64,000 bases of DNA from Endomychus coccineus (taxonomy: Eukaryota; Arthropoda; Insecta; Coleoptera; Endomychidae). The notes under the pieces were generated by a model that worked only from the letters and a program-made list of their open reading frames with translations, did no database searches and had not been told where the DNA came from. Position numbers and translations under genes: made by a program. Location of the stretch: the NCBI GenBank assembly GCA_958510875.1, contig OY294067.1, positions 139,706,346-139,770,345 of the forward strand, read 5' to 3'. This document shows positions 47,534-58,175 of the stretch, piece after piece (position 1 is the stretch's first letter; each line of letters starts with the position of its first letter).

Positions 47534-48471
47534 TATATACCTACAGTTATGAGCTTAGGCTTATCCAACGTGAAAGCAACTTGAAATAAATAATATCTCC
47601 TCTAGTTATAATAAAAAAGGAATTTCATAGTAAAGTTTAGTAGTTCGTAGTCTGGGAAATTTTTGTAGTTGCAATTATGAACTATTTTAATGATATTATT
47701 TATCTTCGAAGGAAAGTGGGAATCAAGCGTCTATGATAATATTTATTGTTTTTTAATAAAAATAAACTGAAATGTATAAATGGCTTTTGAATTGTCAGTA
47801 AATACATCATCGATTGAGAATGTACTGTGAATTTTTAGTACAAAACGTGTTCAGGCATATCATTGCGTTGTAAATTATTAGTATGAAACATACCTTTCAT
47901 GAACTCACAGAATTCATTAACAAAAATGACAAACGTAGAAGCTTTGGAATTTCAATAATAAATCAATTGCAAAGCCACAAATGACATATCACAGTAGATA
48001 CAATGTGTTTATATTGTGAGCAAGCAAAGCATCACATTTATCCAATGCAAAGATTTTCTCAAATCAAGTCATAAATCTAAATACGATGCATTAAAAACAA
48101 GATCTGCACAAATTGTTTAAGACGAGACACCCATGGAGCACCACAATGTAATTCACGTAGCTGTCGACATTGCAACAAAAACAATTCTATTCTACACAAA
48201 TTTGATTATTCAAAAACGTCACCACATCGTTCAACAGAAAACCATACTAATCATAGTACGTCAGTAGTTAGTTAATAGGTCTCATACAAGGTCAAACGAG
48301 TTTGAGGTAGAGTAATCCGCGGCCGAAAGTAACATTCTGACTTTAAATAGGATGAACGATGAGGTCATAGATGATAGAAAAATGATGTTCGTGCAAGCAC
48401 GTTTGAATATCTATGCAGATCTTTGAGAATAAGGCTCATGTTTCATAAATGTGCACATCATGAACAATAAG
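47534..48471. other. No gene recognised
   Basis: AT-rich intergenic DNA. Confidence 0.4.
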
Positions 48472-48479
48472 ATAAAAAC

Positions 48480-48700
48480 CATAGTCGAAGTATAAAGGTC
48501 TGCTGGAGCCTCCCTACCATCGTTTCTCTCGCTAGGTGACGTCACCTTGCTCCTCCAATCACGTGCCTTGCACGTAACAACATCATATTATGTCGTCGTC
48601 AAGAACATTAAATAAACGAAATAAACGACCAATCAGCTTGCACTCGAATTTTAAAAAGGGTAGAAGGGAGGCTCCAGCAGACCTTTATACTTTGACTATG
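48480..48700. mobile_element. 221-bp MITE with long terminal inverted repeats
   Basis: About 36 bp at each end are inverted copies with one mismatch (catagtcgaagtataaaggt at the left). Flanks ataaaaac (48472-48479) and ataaaaat (48701-48708) match at 7 of 8, pointing to an 8-bp, hAT-like target duplication. Confidence 0.75.
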
Positions 48701-49187
48701 ATAAAAATTAAGTAAGTGCATGTTGTTACAAACGCCCCCGACACCGCAGCGGTTGTAACAGAATATGGGGTCGGTTGTAACAGTATTTCAGATCTGTCCT
48801 AAAATAATAAAAAAAACAACTAAATACATTTATTCATAAACATGAACAAAATCCACTCATATCATAGTTATAACATACCATTTCAAAAACAAATTAGGAT
48901 AATAAAAAAATAAAAAAAAAACGTGTGGCACTCGGGGACTGCCGCGGTGAAGCTATTGCATAGCATTTTTTCTCAACTTATGCAATTATAATCATTTATT
49001 TACTTTTAATTTATGCAGTATTTTTTTTTCTTTGATATTAATTCAAGTTTTTTCTTTGATATTAATTCAAGTTACACTTTTTGAGCGTGGTGACCGATAA
49101 GAAAACAAATTTTTTTCTTTTATTGAATAAATGAGAAGTTAATATCGTTTAAAATATTTTAATAATCTTACAATACATGTAGGTTAT

Positions 49188-49660
49188 TCAGGAATTTGTT
49201 ATCATTGAAACTATAGGTTTATGGTAACTGAAAAAAGAGACATAAGTTTGAGACTTGATATCCTCTAAATATCTGGAAAATACCGCGTCAATGGTGGCCC
49301 CATATTTTGTTGTGGATTCTTGTGGATCATTATTCATTTTCAAATTCAATTTTTCCGAAAGAAAAGTTGTCAACCGCTCTGATTTTTTATCAGCGAAGTT
49401 GATGTTGAAATCGCCAGCCAAGATAAGTGTAAATTTATTACCATTTGTACCAAGTATTTTCGACCCTTCTTCAGTGTACTCCAGTAAAGTGCGATGAATA
49501 AAATGCTCTACCTCGTCCAATTTTGGATTCGGAGAAATGTGCGGTCGATGCAGCTTGCCTTCGATTATTATAAAACTTGAATGTAGAATTATCGTTTTTT
49601 GTCGTGATATACAATTTTCAATATTAGTCACCCGAGAGAGCGCAACATAAACGAATTCCT
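49188..49660 (-). pseudogene. Pif1 helicase C-terminus joined to an endonuclease domain (Helentron-like)
   Basis: Just upstream of the open part, the minus strand reads FVYVALSRVTNIEN, the last motif of Pif1-type helicases. It is followed by a linker and an endonuclease/exonuclease/phosphatase fragment: TLILAGDFNINF, STTKYGATIDAVFSRYL and SYHKPIVSM, with stop at 49188. This helicase-plus-endonuclease order is known from Helentron-type Helitrons. A stop codon and a repeat unit interrupt the helicase side at 49661. Confidence 0.6.
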
Positions 49661-49661
49661 G

Positions 49662-49740
49662 TTATTTTTCGTTACGGCATTTCTTGATTCGGTCGCCGCG
49701 CTCAAAGCCCGCGATAAAAGCTATATGCAATATATGCAAT
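49662..49740. repeat. Direct repeat D, copy 1
   Basis: Sequence tttttcgttacggcatttct...gcccgcgataaaagct is repeated at 50044-50115 with very few changes. It cuts into the helicase remnant. Confidence 0.8.
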
Positions 49741-50043
49741 AACTTAATAGAAACAGGTACTCTCAGGTCTCTGCTACGCGCGTCTAACGTATAAACTCTA
49801 ACTGACGCGTAGCGAGCTCCTAGAGGCATATGTCAAAATGATTTCGTTCGTAGCTAATTACATAGGACGTCTGGAGTTCATGCAATTATGTTTTTAGATA
49901 ATTCGAACCTTCTAATTTCGATAGGCCACGTGAAAATCCCGGAGTCTAAAGCGCTAGAGTGTATAAAATAGCGAAATTTCTCACTTTTAGAAACTTCAAA
50001 TTAATTAATTAATTTGACACATGTTAGGTGTTTAGGTCTTACA

Positions 50044-50115
50044 TTATTTTTCGTTACGGAATTTCTTGATTCGGTCGCCGCGCTCAAAGCCCGCGATAAA
50101 AGCTAAATGCAATAG
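50044..50115. repeat. Direct repeat D, copy 2
   Basis: Second copy of the unit at 49662-49740, about 382 bp away in the same orientation. Confidence 0.8.
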
Positions 50116-50117
50116 CT

Positions 50118-51770
50118 TGAAAATATTCTGAATGACAATTATGGCAAACATAATATGTAGCTTGCTGCGTACATTCTTCGTGGGACCAACCTTTACATTC
50201 CATGCACCGAATCCAGTGTTACCCAGGTTTAGTTGAACTGTATGGCTCTAAGCAAACCATACAATAACATTCTTCGTCTTCACTAGAATCTGATGTTCTA
50301 TTATTCAAAGAGGTCTTAAATGTAGTCGCTTCGATATTTTAATAGCTGACATGTTCTTCTTAGCAAAACTTTCTTTATTTCATTTGCTATACTAGATAAG
50401 TTCCGCTTTGCTCTCTTTTTCTCCTTCTGTTCATATTCGACTCTTATTGGTGTCGGTATAGATGGTAGATTTTCTTGTCTTTCCCCTCTATTTCTTTTTT
50501 TCTCGTGGTGGTGCTTTTAGAAAGGGTATAATACATTTTCGGGGAAAAAAATTATCCTGGCTGAGAAGTAGATCCTGTAGACTAGGTTCAATTTCAGTAT
50601 TTAGACTCACATATGCGATGTTAATGGCCAATTTTGAACAGGGGTAGGAATATAAGGAGATGTTGAAGAAAATTCTCAATGAGGTACTTTATTATTCATT
50701 TCTGAGTGGAGTAGTATTTGTTCCAGGTTTCGATCGGTTACATATGATGAAGAATAATCTAGATTAGTAAATGTATCTATGTTTAAGGGACAAATTCCAG
50801 TCCATCTGAATCCAGCCTTGATATTTATATGAGCCACTGCGGGGGGTAAATCGTTAATGTAATTCTCGGACAACTACGCATCCATGAATCACATTTCTAA
50901 GAAACAGCCTTCTTTAGGGATCCATAAACTGACGGGCCTAATGGTTGCAGTTTTGGGGAGCAATGTGGGGGAAACAACACCGTTACAATTCCATTTCCGT
51001 ACAAAAATCCAAGGCACTAATAGAAATATGAGATGAATGGTTATCTAAGAGTAAGAGAACTTTATGATCGATAGAAGAGGATGTATATTTTTGAAAATGC
51101 TTAAGATAAGTAAGAAATTTCTCTTACATTCATCCATTTGAATTTCCGGCACCAATACCCGTTGGAATATCCCTTACAAAATGATCCTGGTATATACGCC
51201 TACATGGGATGAATAGAATTACCAATAACATTTACTGCCACAGTAACAACAGTGACAAGCGTTCCTCTTTCGGCAGACGTTAAATATCTAACGTGTCGGA
51301 TTCCCCTTTTATTAAAACTATTGGGCTTTTGTACCCCTCTCATCCACATTGTATAGTCTTTGGGTTCGAACTGATATATGTCGATGATAGTATTCAAATT
51401 GTTGAAAAATAAATCAACATTAGTTTTGTTAAAACTGGTTGCCCTAGATAAGCTAGTAGGTTGAGCACACCGTATGGAATGTTTTGGTTGTTTTTTCATA
51501 AGTCTCGTGAACCAATCTTCAGTTGCCATTTGTTTTTCTGTCCACTGATGTGGTTTAAGTAAATTAAATTTTACTATCAACTCAAATGCCAATCTTGTGA
51601 TATCTTTGGGACACAACCCATAGTATATTTCTGAAGCCCTTATTATATATTTTGATAACTGCTCATCTTGTTCATCACTGAGGACTTTGATCCACGCTTT
51701 ATTATAGCCCATGGAAACCGACAAATCTTCATTGTTATTAGTAGCTGCGCAGCTTTTTATGTTTGAACCG
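50118..51770 (-). pseudogene. Pogo-like transposase with C-terminal PHD-type finger, broken
   Basis: 51724-51200 (174 codons) has the DNA-binding CENPB-type region with YYGLCPKDITRLAFELI, a WFTRLMKKQPKHSIR block and SLSRATSFNK, then the DDE start with TSAERGTLVTVVTVAVN. Further pieces include DHFVRDIPTGIGA (51170-51130), LLLLDNHSSH near 51050 and GFRWTGICPLN with VTDR (50820-50730). Near 50290-50120 a Cys/His-rich stretch CYCMVCLEPY...WIRCMECKGWSHEEC...CHNC is a PHD-like finger found at the end of some insect pogo-type proteins. The first catalytic Asp region reads MWMRG instead of NMDETG. At least six breaks. Confidence 0.8.
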
Positions 51771-51970
51771 TGTTAGCAATCAAAACTTATTCGCAGCTGC
51801 TCTTATTGACGATACCCAATTTTTTATATCCTGATATGCTTGTTCATATTCCTTTTCTCGTCACATTCTGTAATATATAGCAGATATTATCTATAAGTAT
51901 TATATACATATTAAAACCGTCGGGGTCGGTTGAAACGTTACAACCGACCCGGATTGCAATTTTTTCTTCA

Positions 51971-52299
51971 ACTAAAACCTTTAGTCTCTAATATTAATGC
52001 ATCAAAACTTTTAAAATGATGAAAATTGAAAAAAAAAAATATCCTAGAAAGCTCTTACCTGGATTGTTGAAGACGTTCACAATGTAACGAGATACCAATT
52101 TAATTACATTAGGTACCTACTTACATTTTAAAATGAATCAACACGCACCTCTTTCCTCTGGCTAAATGAATACTGAGCGGGAAAGCAAGCATCTCCACCC
52201 AATAGAATTCAAAAGTTAACGTCGTTGTTACTTTCACTCCCTGTTACTTTCGAGCCCGGGCTATCCTACTGCTACCAATAGCATTTGTGTATATACAAG
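51971..52299. other. No gene recognised
   Basis: AT-rich DNA right of the pogo-like element. Confidence 0.4.
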
Positions 52300-52640
52300 A
52301 CCGGGGGGAGGCAATTTGATATTGTATCGGGCTCTTCTGGATTCAAGATCACCTTGGATTAAATATCAAAGGCATCAAATTACCAGTCTCCGGAATTGGA
52401 CAATCATGTGCTACAATGTTGCACTCAACAAACATCACAGTTAAATATCGGTTGAATCATTGGAGTATTAATGTTGACTTCTTGATTCTTGATAACGTTA
52501 ATGGAAAATCTACCTCTCAGATCATTGAAAACTGATTATATTAACATTTCACCGAGAATTCCACACCGACAATTTCCGACCAATGAAATACTTTTAATTT
52601 GACTTGTTGCCATGCCAACAAAAAAACGTCAGCGAATATT
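52300..52640 (+). pseudogene. Possible BEL/Pao protease fragment
   Basis: Shifting frames give GIKLPVSGIGQSCATM and HWSINVDFLILDNVNG, reminiscent of BEL/Pao aspartic protease regions (I.GIG.....FLIL..IT). No DSG active site is seen. Tentative. Confidence 0.35.
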
Positions 52641-53339
52641 TTTTCTTCCAGGGTAGAGAAGCAAAATTATAGTGGATATTTTTTGACGTTTAACAAATGA
52701 GTTCGAAAGTGATATAATACATAACAAAACAACCGTTCACAAAAATGAATTAAATATTCAAATTCATTCGATTTATTTTTAAAATCTATATTTTATTCAA
52801 TTTAATAACAACATTTCAATGTTTTTGATATTGCTCTTGAAAATTCTCTCTTCGTAATGGCGAATAGCAAAGGAAAGAAGACTCTAAATTTACCAAATGT
52901 TTGTGATTAAGCAAATGAATGTAATATTTTGAAATCACTTTGTTCAATTCATTCTTGACAATTCTGCTAAATTTTATAGATGTTTGCAACAGCTTTTCTT
53001 GGATTTTCTTGAATAAACCTTTACGATTTGCCACATTTAACATTTCTGGTGAACAATATTCAATTAACTCCAATAAATATGTTAGTTTGAAATGGAACAT
53101 TTTCACGTGACTTAATTCGTCGCAACATGAACAAGCCTAGTAATTTTTAAAACAACTCATTGTTCCAATATAATCTGAGACGATTGATTTTGTAAAAAAT
53201 ATAGAGGAAGTACAATAATGACATTTGTCATGGTGTCTGTCATAGCCATAGCCGCCTATTTCCATTAAGCAATATTACTATTTTATAATTATTTGATTCG
53301 CTTAAAAAACAGAAACTATCGTTTGCTAAAAACAAATAT
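52641..53339. other. No firm gene; one unexplained minus-strand frame
   Basis: A 96-codon minus-strand frame at 53106-52816 is Lys- and Leu-rich with no recognised domain. It lies just outside the left end of the viral element and may or may not belong to it. Confidence 0.3.
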
Positions 53340-53472
53340 AATGCCCCCATTTTTAGTAAATCAAAGTGAATAGTGAGGGGGGTGGGGATAACTCTCCGTT
53401 TCGATCTCATTGCAAACGTTGATAACTGACTGATAACGTCACTAGTTGTTTCAATTTGTTTCATTTCCAGCA

Positions 53473-53510
53473 ACCGGCTACCATAGTTTACAAACTATGA
53501 TCGTCGGATG
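53473..53510. repeat. Left-end palindrome of the viral element
   Basis: The arms ccggctaccatagttt and aaactatgatcgtcgg are inverted around a 2-bp centre at 53475-53508. The ctatgatcg.cgga core occurs three more times at the right end. Confidence 0.75.
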
Positions 53511-53645
53511 TTTACATCACCACCTACCGTTTTGAGAAATAAAAATATCAAATATAATATAAATTACATTTATTTGGAAAAATACATTTTGATAGTACAT
53601 CATTGAGAACTGAAATAATAACATTATGATTCATCACCCGGTTCT

Positions 53646-54835
53646 TCACACCAAATTCCGAACTGATCCTGTAATCGGAAAATACTCCATTATACGGTCG
53701 TTAATGATGATGCAATAAGCCCTGGTGTTTTTGGGGAAATTCAGGAAACTTTCCATGTCTAGTTTAACGTCAACTGTTGATGACTTTATAGCATCGTTTT
53801 GTTTTGAACAATCAATCACAAAAATTGCTCTATTCTTGAATGCTATATAATCTAACATGGCCTTACTTATTATTTTATTTGAAAATGATTTCTGGAAATC
53901 ATAATACATCTGGTATGCTTCCACGTATTGCTGGTCGGTGAAATTCAATTTCATTGCTTCATATGGATAACACTCTGAATTAAGTATAATTTTACATTTA
54001 GCAAGTTTATATTATCGAAATATGCACTGTGCTTAACAGGATTATTTTTTCGATCAGTTTGGAAAGCTAGAATCACATATCTGGGACGTTCCAAATTCAT
54101 TGATGTTTTAACAGCCCAAATGTCGCGAGTGCTCTCCTTCATCAACGGATTTTTATGCAGATCCCAACTACGGAATGGAATCAAAATAGGCTTCTCAGCA
54201 CTCAAATTCCCCAACATTTGAAATTTAACTTGATCACTTGGAAACACATGTCGCACTTTTAATGCTATCGTTTTCGTGCCTGTGCTATTAGTATAGCAAT
54301 CGTTATCGGTTCGAGACCTTATCAAGCGCAGCTTATGTTTTCCACTCAAAACTTTGTTATAGTCAATGAATAGGCCTAGTAGAAAATTCAACGGTATCCA
54401 TAAATTAATTTTATTATTGTAGACTGAACTCAGTGCATCCTTATATTACCATCCAGAAATAGCTAGAGGTATAGATTCATGTTTGGCATATGTAAGATAA
54501 GCTCTGATGGTGCTGACAATACCAGGATCACGTACTTTGTCTATCTCTTTTCCATTCAATTCATAACTGATATATTCGAAGAGAAACGCTCCGAAATTAT
54601 TCGTTAGTTTACATTCACCATCACCACTTGCTTCTGGCTGGAATTCTGCCTCGATGAATAAAGCAGACGAGGCCAAATCCACCAATACATCTTGTTGATT
54701 GATTAATATCTCAATTTCATCGCTGTTGCCAAAAGATGTTGTGTGGGGATAGTAGGTATGAGTTTCTTCTCGGGTGATGTCTTCATTGAAGTTTGGTTCG
54801 GAAAATTTTTGAAGTTTTTCCGACATTGTAACCAA
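53646..54835 (-). pseudogene. MCP: Major capsid protein (double jelly-roll), broken
   Basis: Three consecutive minus-strand pieces cover most of a capsid protein: 54835-54446 (N-terminal jelly roll; ends with a premature stop), 54391-53951 (contains the conserved IPFRSWDL, DIWAVKTSMNLERPRYVI and AFQTDRKNN) and 53954-53646 (VIDCSKQND, ending in an RIMEYFP block). A deletion of perhaps 60 residues, judged from remembered relatives, lies between the first two pieces, and a frameshift between the last two. It is the last gene of the element. A dead copy. Confidence 0.8.
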
Positions 54836-55048
54836 GGAACTTCAAAAAATTCATATTTTCCAATGATAGTGATGCAGAAGCAACCTTCTCCCTTGAACTC
54901 GTTGTAGATAATGACTGATGACCACTCTGGAGATGTCTTTTATTGCTGAAATCCAAACCCATGTTCTCAAGTGACGTCTACTGCAACAACAACCTTCTCC
55001 GATGAATTCTTTTCATATAATGAATCCTGGTAAGTATTGGATTATTAT
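54836..55048. other. Spacer between capsid and penton genes
   Basis: About 210 bp with no coding frame. Confidence 0.5.
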
Positions 55049-55785
55049 TTATTGTTGGAAGCCATAATCTCTTGTGGTCTTTTTCAACTCCAACCGTATA
55101 ATAATTTCTTCTCCACGAAAATTTACCCGTTCTGATCTGAAATATTCAGTGTGATGTTATCGAAGGACGTCTTGTTGATGACCGGTAGATAAATAAGATT
55201 CTTTGGCTCTATATCAATGGAAAAACCAGGTGGTACAAGAGGTGAAAACTCATATATCGTATGAGCTAACTTATTGTTATAATATGCTCCTGCGTTTAAG
55301 TTACACTCCACTCTAATATTTTGAACTTTGATTATGTTTATAGGGCGATCAGATATGTGTAGTTCACGAGATGCCAATTTCTTTTTGCTGAATCCCAACA
55401 GTTCGCTTATACTATCTTTAGGAATAAAATTCACTTCAAAATCACTCTTCAGCTCTGTGTGTAGAGTGTTGTTGTTAGATTTTATTGATAATTTCCGGTC
55501 ACGTTCTTCTTGCTTCACTCCTATCCCACAAACTGCACTTTGTATGAAATCCTCGATGTCTGTCAACTCGTAGGACCCCGTAGGTATAGTAACTACCTCT
55601 TCCTCACCCTTCACATTTTTATAATAAAATTTATTAAAACCTTCTTCAATGTTCGGAATGCTATTGTACGTATGCAAACCAACAAGTGCGATAGAATAAT
55701 ATGAATGAGGATCTAGTTCTATAGGTGGGTGAAAATCTACAGATGAGCGGGAGCTCTTACCCGTGATAGTGAACGTCTGAGACAT
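55049..55785 (-). pseudogene. Penton-like minor capsid protein, frameshifted near the end
   Basis: I take the ATG at 55785 as the start because it lies about 28 bp below a TATA box; an upstream TTG in frame is not needed. The protein has HPPIELDPHSYYSIALVGLHTYNSIPNI, a PTGSYELTDIEDF block, the central SNNNTLHTE and NAGAYYNNKLAHTIYEFSP, a pattern shared by the single-jelly-roll penton proteins of these elements. The frame stops at 55123 with SDQNG, but the conserved FRGEEIIIRLELKK tail continues in another frame to 55049, so one base was lost or gained near 55125. Confidence 0.8.
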
Positions 55786-55812
55786 GATTGATGAAAACTT
55801 TATCAACAATCT

Positions 55813-55822
55813 ATTTATATAC
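55813..55822 (-). promoter_or_regulatory. TATA box of the penton gene
   Basis: The complement reads TATATAAATA, about 28 bp before the chosen ATG. Confidence 0.6.
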
Positions 55823-55836
55823 TAATAAATGCAGGG

Positions 55837-56955
55837 TTAGTCGACCACAACTGAAGAGTTAGAGAGGAATTCTAAACATAACTGGCCACAATTATAAGTG
55901 TTATATTGTTGAAAATTGTCGTGATCCACTAGTTCGCGAGGGGGGTGTAAATTGTCAAAACTATCATAATATAAAATTGTATCACCGACTTCATTAAACC
56001 CAACCCAGTGAGTGCCTTCATTGTCGGAGATATCTAAATTAACTATTCCACGTTCGTTTTTCCATGGTCCGTTGGATGGCAGTTCATCACGCATAAATAC
56101 TCCTCTAAAATGGGGAATTTTCAGAGCTTTTGCTAGTTTTCGTAGATCGAGATCGGTCAGAGATCTTCTGGGTAGGTTTACTGGCAGTTTTTTTTGATGT
56201 TTATTTAAATATAGACCAAGACCTTTGAGATACTTTTTCAAATATAGACCAGATCCTTGTTTCCCCAAAGCTATAGCTTCCATTGTTTTATTATGTCTTT
56301 CCGTTCCCTCCAAGGTTTTCCGAGCTGCTTCGCTGTCGTTGACGGCCTTAGCGATGCCTGCACCACTTCCCGCCAATGCTCCAGCAGCTGATAAGCTGGC
56401 AAGAGTTATTAAAAATGGTAGAAATCCTCCAGTCTTTGGAATATGAATTACTCTTGGTAACCGAACATTTTTCCGCCCACCTGCTTTTTTGAATTGTTTT
56501 CGTGCAACTTTCAACGCTGTTTGAGATGTTCTCTCCAGATTGGTTGGGTCAAACTTATTCTTCATAACTTTTCTCACCCCATCGACAATTGCACTTCCGA
56601 ACCCAACCTTCTTTCTAATACCCATCCCCAATTTCCTCTTTGCCTTCATAATTTTATTCACACCGAAAACGGCAATCCTCTCTCCAAAGTTTGTGTCTTT
56701 AGATTTGACACGTTGCCAAGCTGCGTTCTCTAATATTTTATCCGCCTCGTGACGTCCTTCCAAACTAGCGTTCCGCAGATATGAGATATCGTGTTCGCGG
56801 CAAGCTTTATCGAGTGGATAGATACCTGGATCTCCTCTTCTCAACCGTTCTTCTAATTTTGTACCGGGGCCACAGAATTGATAACCAGGAATATGAAGTT
56901 CAAACGGGAGCTTGTTTATAAGCGTATTGAGAACACCTTCTACGTACGCTTCCAT
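55837..56955 (-). CDS. PLA2 domain, hydrophobic core segment and adenain-type protease in one protein
   Basis: 372 residues, open from ATG to stop. Residues 20-80 match the parvovirus-type phospholipase A2: GPGT at 29-32, GDPGIYPLDKAC, and the catalytic H55-D56 pair. Residues 95-165 are very basic. Residues 177-206 form a Gly/Ala-rich hydrophobic segment, followed by GSGLYLKKYLKGLGLYL, resembling adenovirus pVI/pX-type core peptides. From about 265 a cysteine protease of the adenain/Ulp class follows, with H316 (THWVGF), D331 (YYDSF), Q349/Q350 and C356 (NCGQLC). In relatives these functions are often separate proteins. Expected roles are particle maturation and membrane passage; this is inference from the families. 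The start is also the first ATG. Confidence 0.85.
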   Translation of the reverse strand: MEAYVEGVLNTLINKLPFELHIPGYQFCGPGTKLEERLRRGDPGIYPLDKACREHDISYLRNASLEGRHEADKILENAAWQRVKSKDTNFGERIAVFGVNKIMKAKRKLGMGIRKKVGFGSAIVDGVRKVMKNKFDPTNLERTSQTALKVARKQFKKAGGRKNVRLPRVIHIPKTGGFLPFLITLASLSAAGALAGSGAGIAKAVNDSEAARKTLEGTERHNKTMEAIALGKQGSGLYLKKYLKGLGLYLNKHQKKLPVNLPRRSLTDLDLRKLAKALKIPHFRGVFMRDELPSNGPWKNERGIVNLDISDNEGTHWVGFNEVGDTILYYDSFDNLHPPRELVDHDNFQQYNTYNCGQLCLEFLSNSSVVVD

Positions 56956-57044
56956 ACAGACTGATGAGAATTCAAGATTGCACCGTTATTTAACGAGGGG
57001 AGGGAGAAAGACCAAAGATCTCAAAATAATATTTTTTATTAATT

Positions 57045-57278
57045 TCAAAATTTTCTCAATACAAAAGACTTAAGTATCATCTTAACAATATATGTTTCAA
57101 ATATTATAATCTTCACTCTTGATTCATCCTCATAGTCACTTAACTTTGTTCTATTATAATATCCATACCCTCGAGTCAATAATATTCCAGCTTTTTGTTT
57201 GTTCCTAATAATCTCCAAATGGTCAATGATGGGTTCATTGAACAAGATCCGAATTATCGATCCAACTGTTGTGCTCAT
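57045..57278 (-). CDS. Small overlapping ORF of the viral element, unknown
   Basis: 78 codons, starting inside the 3' end of the integrase gene (44 bp overlap, different frame) and ending 90 bp before the PLA2-protease gene. No domain recognised; a charged middle (KLSDYEDESR) and a hydrophobic C-terminal part. Its position argues for a real gene, its sequence neither way. Confidence 0.4.
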   Translation of the reverse strand: MSTTVGSIIRILFNEPIIDHLEIIRNKQKAGILLTRGYGYYNRTKLSDYEDESRVKIIIFETYIVKMILKSFVLRKF

Positions 57279-58158
57279 TATCTAGACCCAACCATTTCAC
57301 ATACTGTTGACCCCTCCTCTTTCGTAATATTTTTTCGACTAAATACACATCGGGTTGTTTTGTTTTCTGTAATTCCTCCTCGTAGAATCCCCCACTTATC
57401 ATTTTCCCCAACATATCTTGCAAAATATATTTAACAGGAGCTGTTATGTGAACTCTTATAATTTTAAACAATTCTGTCGACCAATTGGGCGTATATCCTT
57501 TTTCAAATATATGTTTAGCCTTACTTATTCGCACCACATCTCCAACGTTGTATTTGTGAGGCAGAGCTAACTTGATGTGTGAGTAGGATCGCTTCAATAT
57601 CTCGCTCTCAATCTGTTTCGTCACTTTTATTGGAGTCATATTTATAGTACTATGTTCACGTTTATTATATTTTTCTGTGGTTTCTTCGAGTGTATCGAAC
57701 CATTTGTATTTCCCGCTAAGATTGAAATGTTTGTAGAGCGTTTCCTTTAACGTTCGAATGACACGTTCAGCATTGGCTGCTTTTTTCACACTATACGTAT
57801 TATAATGATTGATATTATGTTTCTTCATTAGATCGTTAAAGTGTTTATTGAAGAATTCTTTTCCCTGATCGCTTTGCAGGTTCCTAGGCTTACGATGTCC
57901 TTCTAACAATATAGAACTGACTGCTTTCCGAACCTTTTCGGCAGATTTCGTTTTCAGCGGACGAGTCCATAGAAATTTCGAGAAGAAATCGATCATAACC
58001 AGAATGTATTTGAATCCCCTATTTTCACGAGCGTAATTACCCATTTCAGCCAGATCCATTTGCCACAAATCATCCAAACCTTTTATGATTGTTCTGCGTC
58101 GTTTGAAATTCTTCCTACTCGGCTTATGAAGCTCATGCACAACTTGTTCTCTACTCAT
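57235..58158 (-). CDS. INT: Retrovirus-type integrase with C-terminal chromodomain
   Basis: 307 residues, intact. An rve catalytic core spans about 25-180, with MDLAEMGNYARE (first Asp), LQSDQGKEFFN (second Asp) and NAERVIRTLKE (Glu), fitting DDE with about 35-residue spacing. After an SH3-like stretch (NVGDVVRISK) comes a chromodomain at about 265-307 (VYLVEKILRKRRGQQYVKWLG...SWI). Polintons carry this type of integrase. It inserts element DNA into host chromosomes, and the chromodomain may guide it to chromatin. The small ORF overlaps its end. Confidence 0.93.
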   Translation of the reverse strand: MSREQVVHELHKPSRKNFKRRRTIIKGLDDLWQMDLAEMGNYARENRGFKYILVMIDFFSKFLWTRPLKTKSAEKVRKAVSSILLEGHRKPRNLQSDQGKEFFNKHFNDLMKKHNINHYNTYSVKKAANAERVIRTLKETLYKHFNLSGKYKWFDTLEETTEKYNKREHSTINMTPIKVTKQIESEILKRSYSHIKLALPHKYNVGDVVRISKAKHIFEKGYTPNWSTELFKIIRVHITAPVKYILQDMLGKMISGGFYEEELQKTKQPDVYLVEKILRKRRGQQYVKWLGLDNEHNSWIDNSDLVQ

Positions 58159-58175
58159 CTTATCAATGTGGAAAT

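Larger units (their letters stand above)
48724..51965 (-). mobile_element. Pogo-like DNA transposon, decayed
   Basis: The motif gggtcggttgtaacag occurs at 48777-48792 on the left. On the right, at about 51920-51955, ggggtcggttgaaacg and gttacaaccgaccc form an inverted pair. These outward motifs bracket a minus-strand transposase relic, and I take them as terminal repeats, though their exact ends are unclear. A foreign helicase/endonuclease fragment lies inside near the left end. Confidence 0.5.

Noticed and set aside
52816..53473. Polymerase remnant left of the capsid gene
   Set aside because: The two minus-strand frames there have no PolB motif (no YxDTD or similar).
55785..55809. Upstream start for the penton-like gene
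   Set aside because: It would need a TTG start; the ATG at 55785 is well placed after the TATA box.
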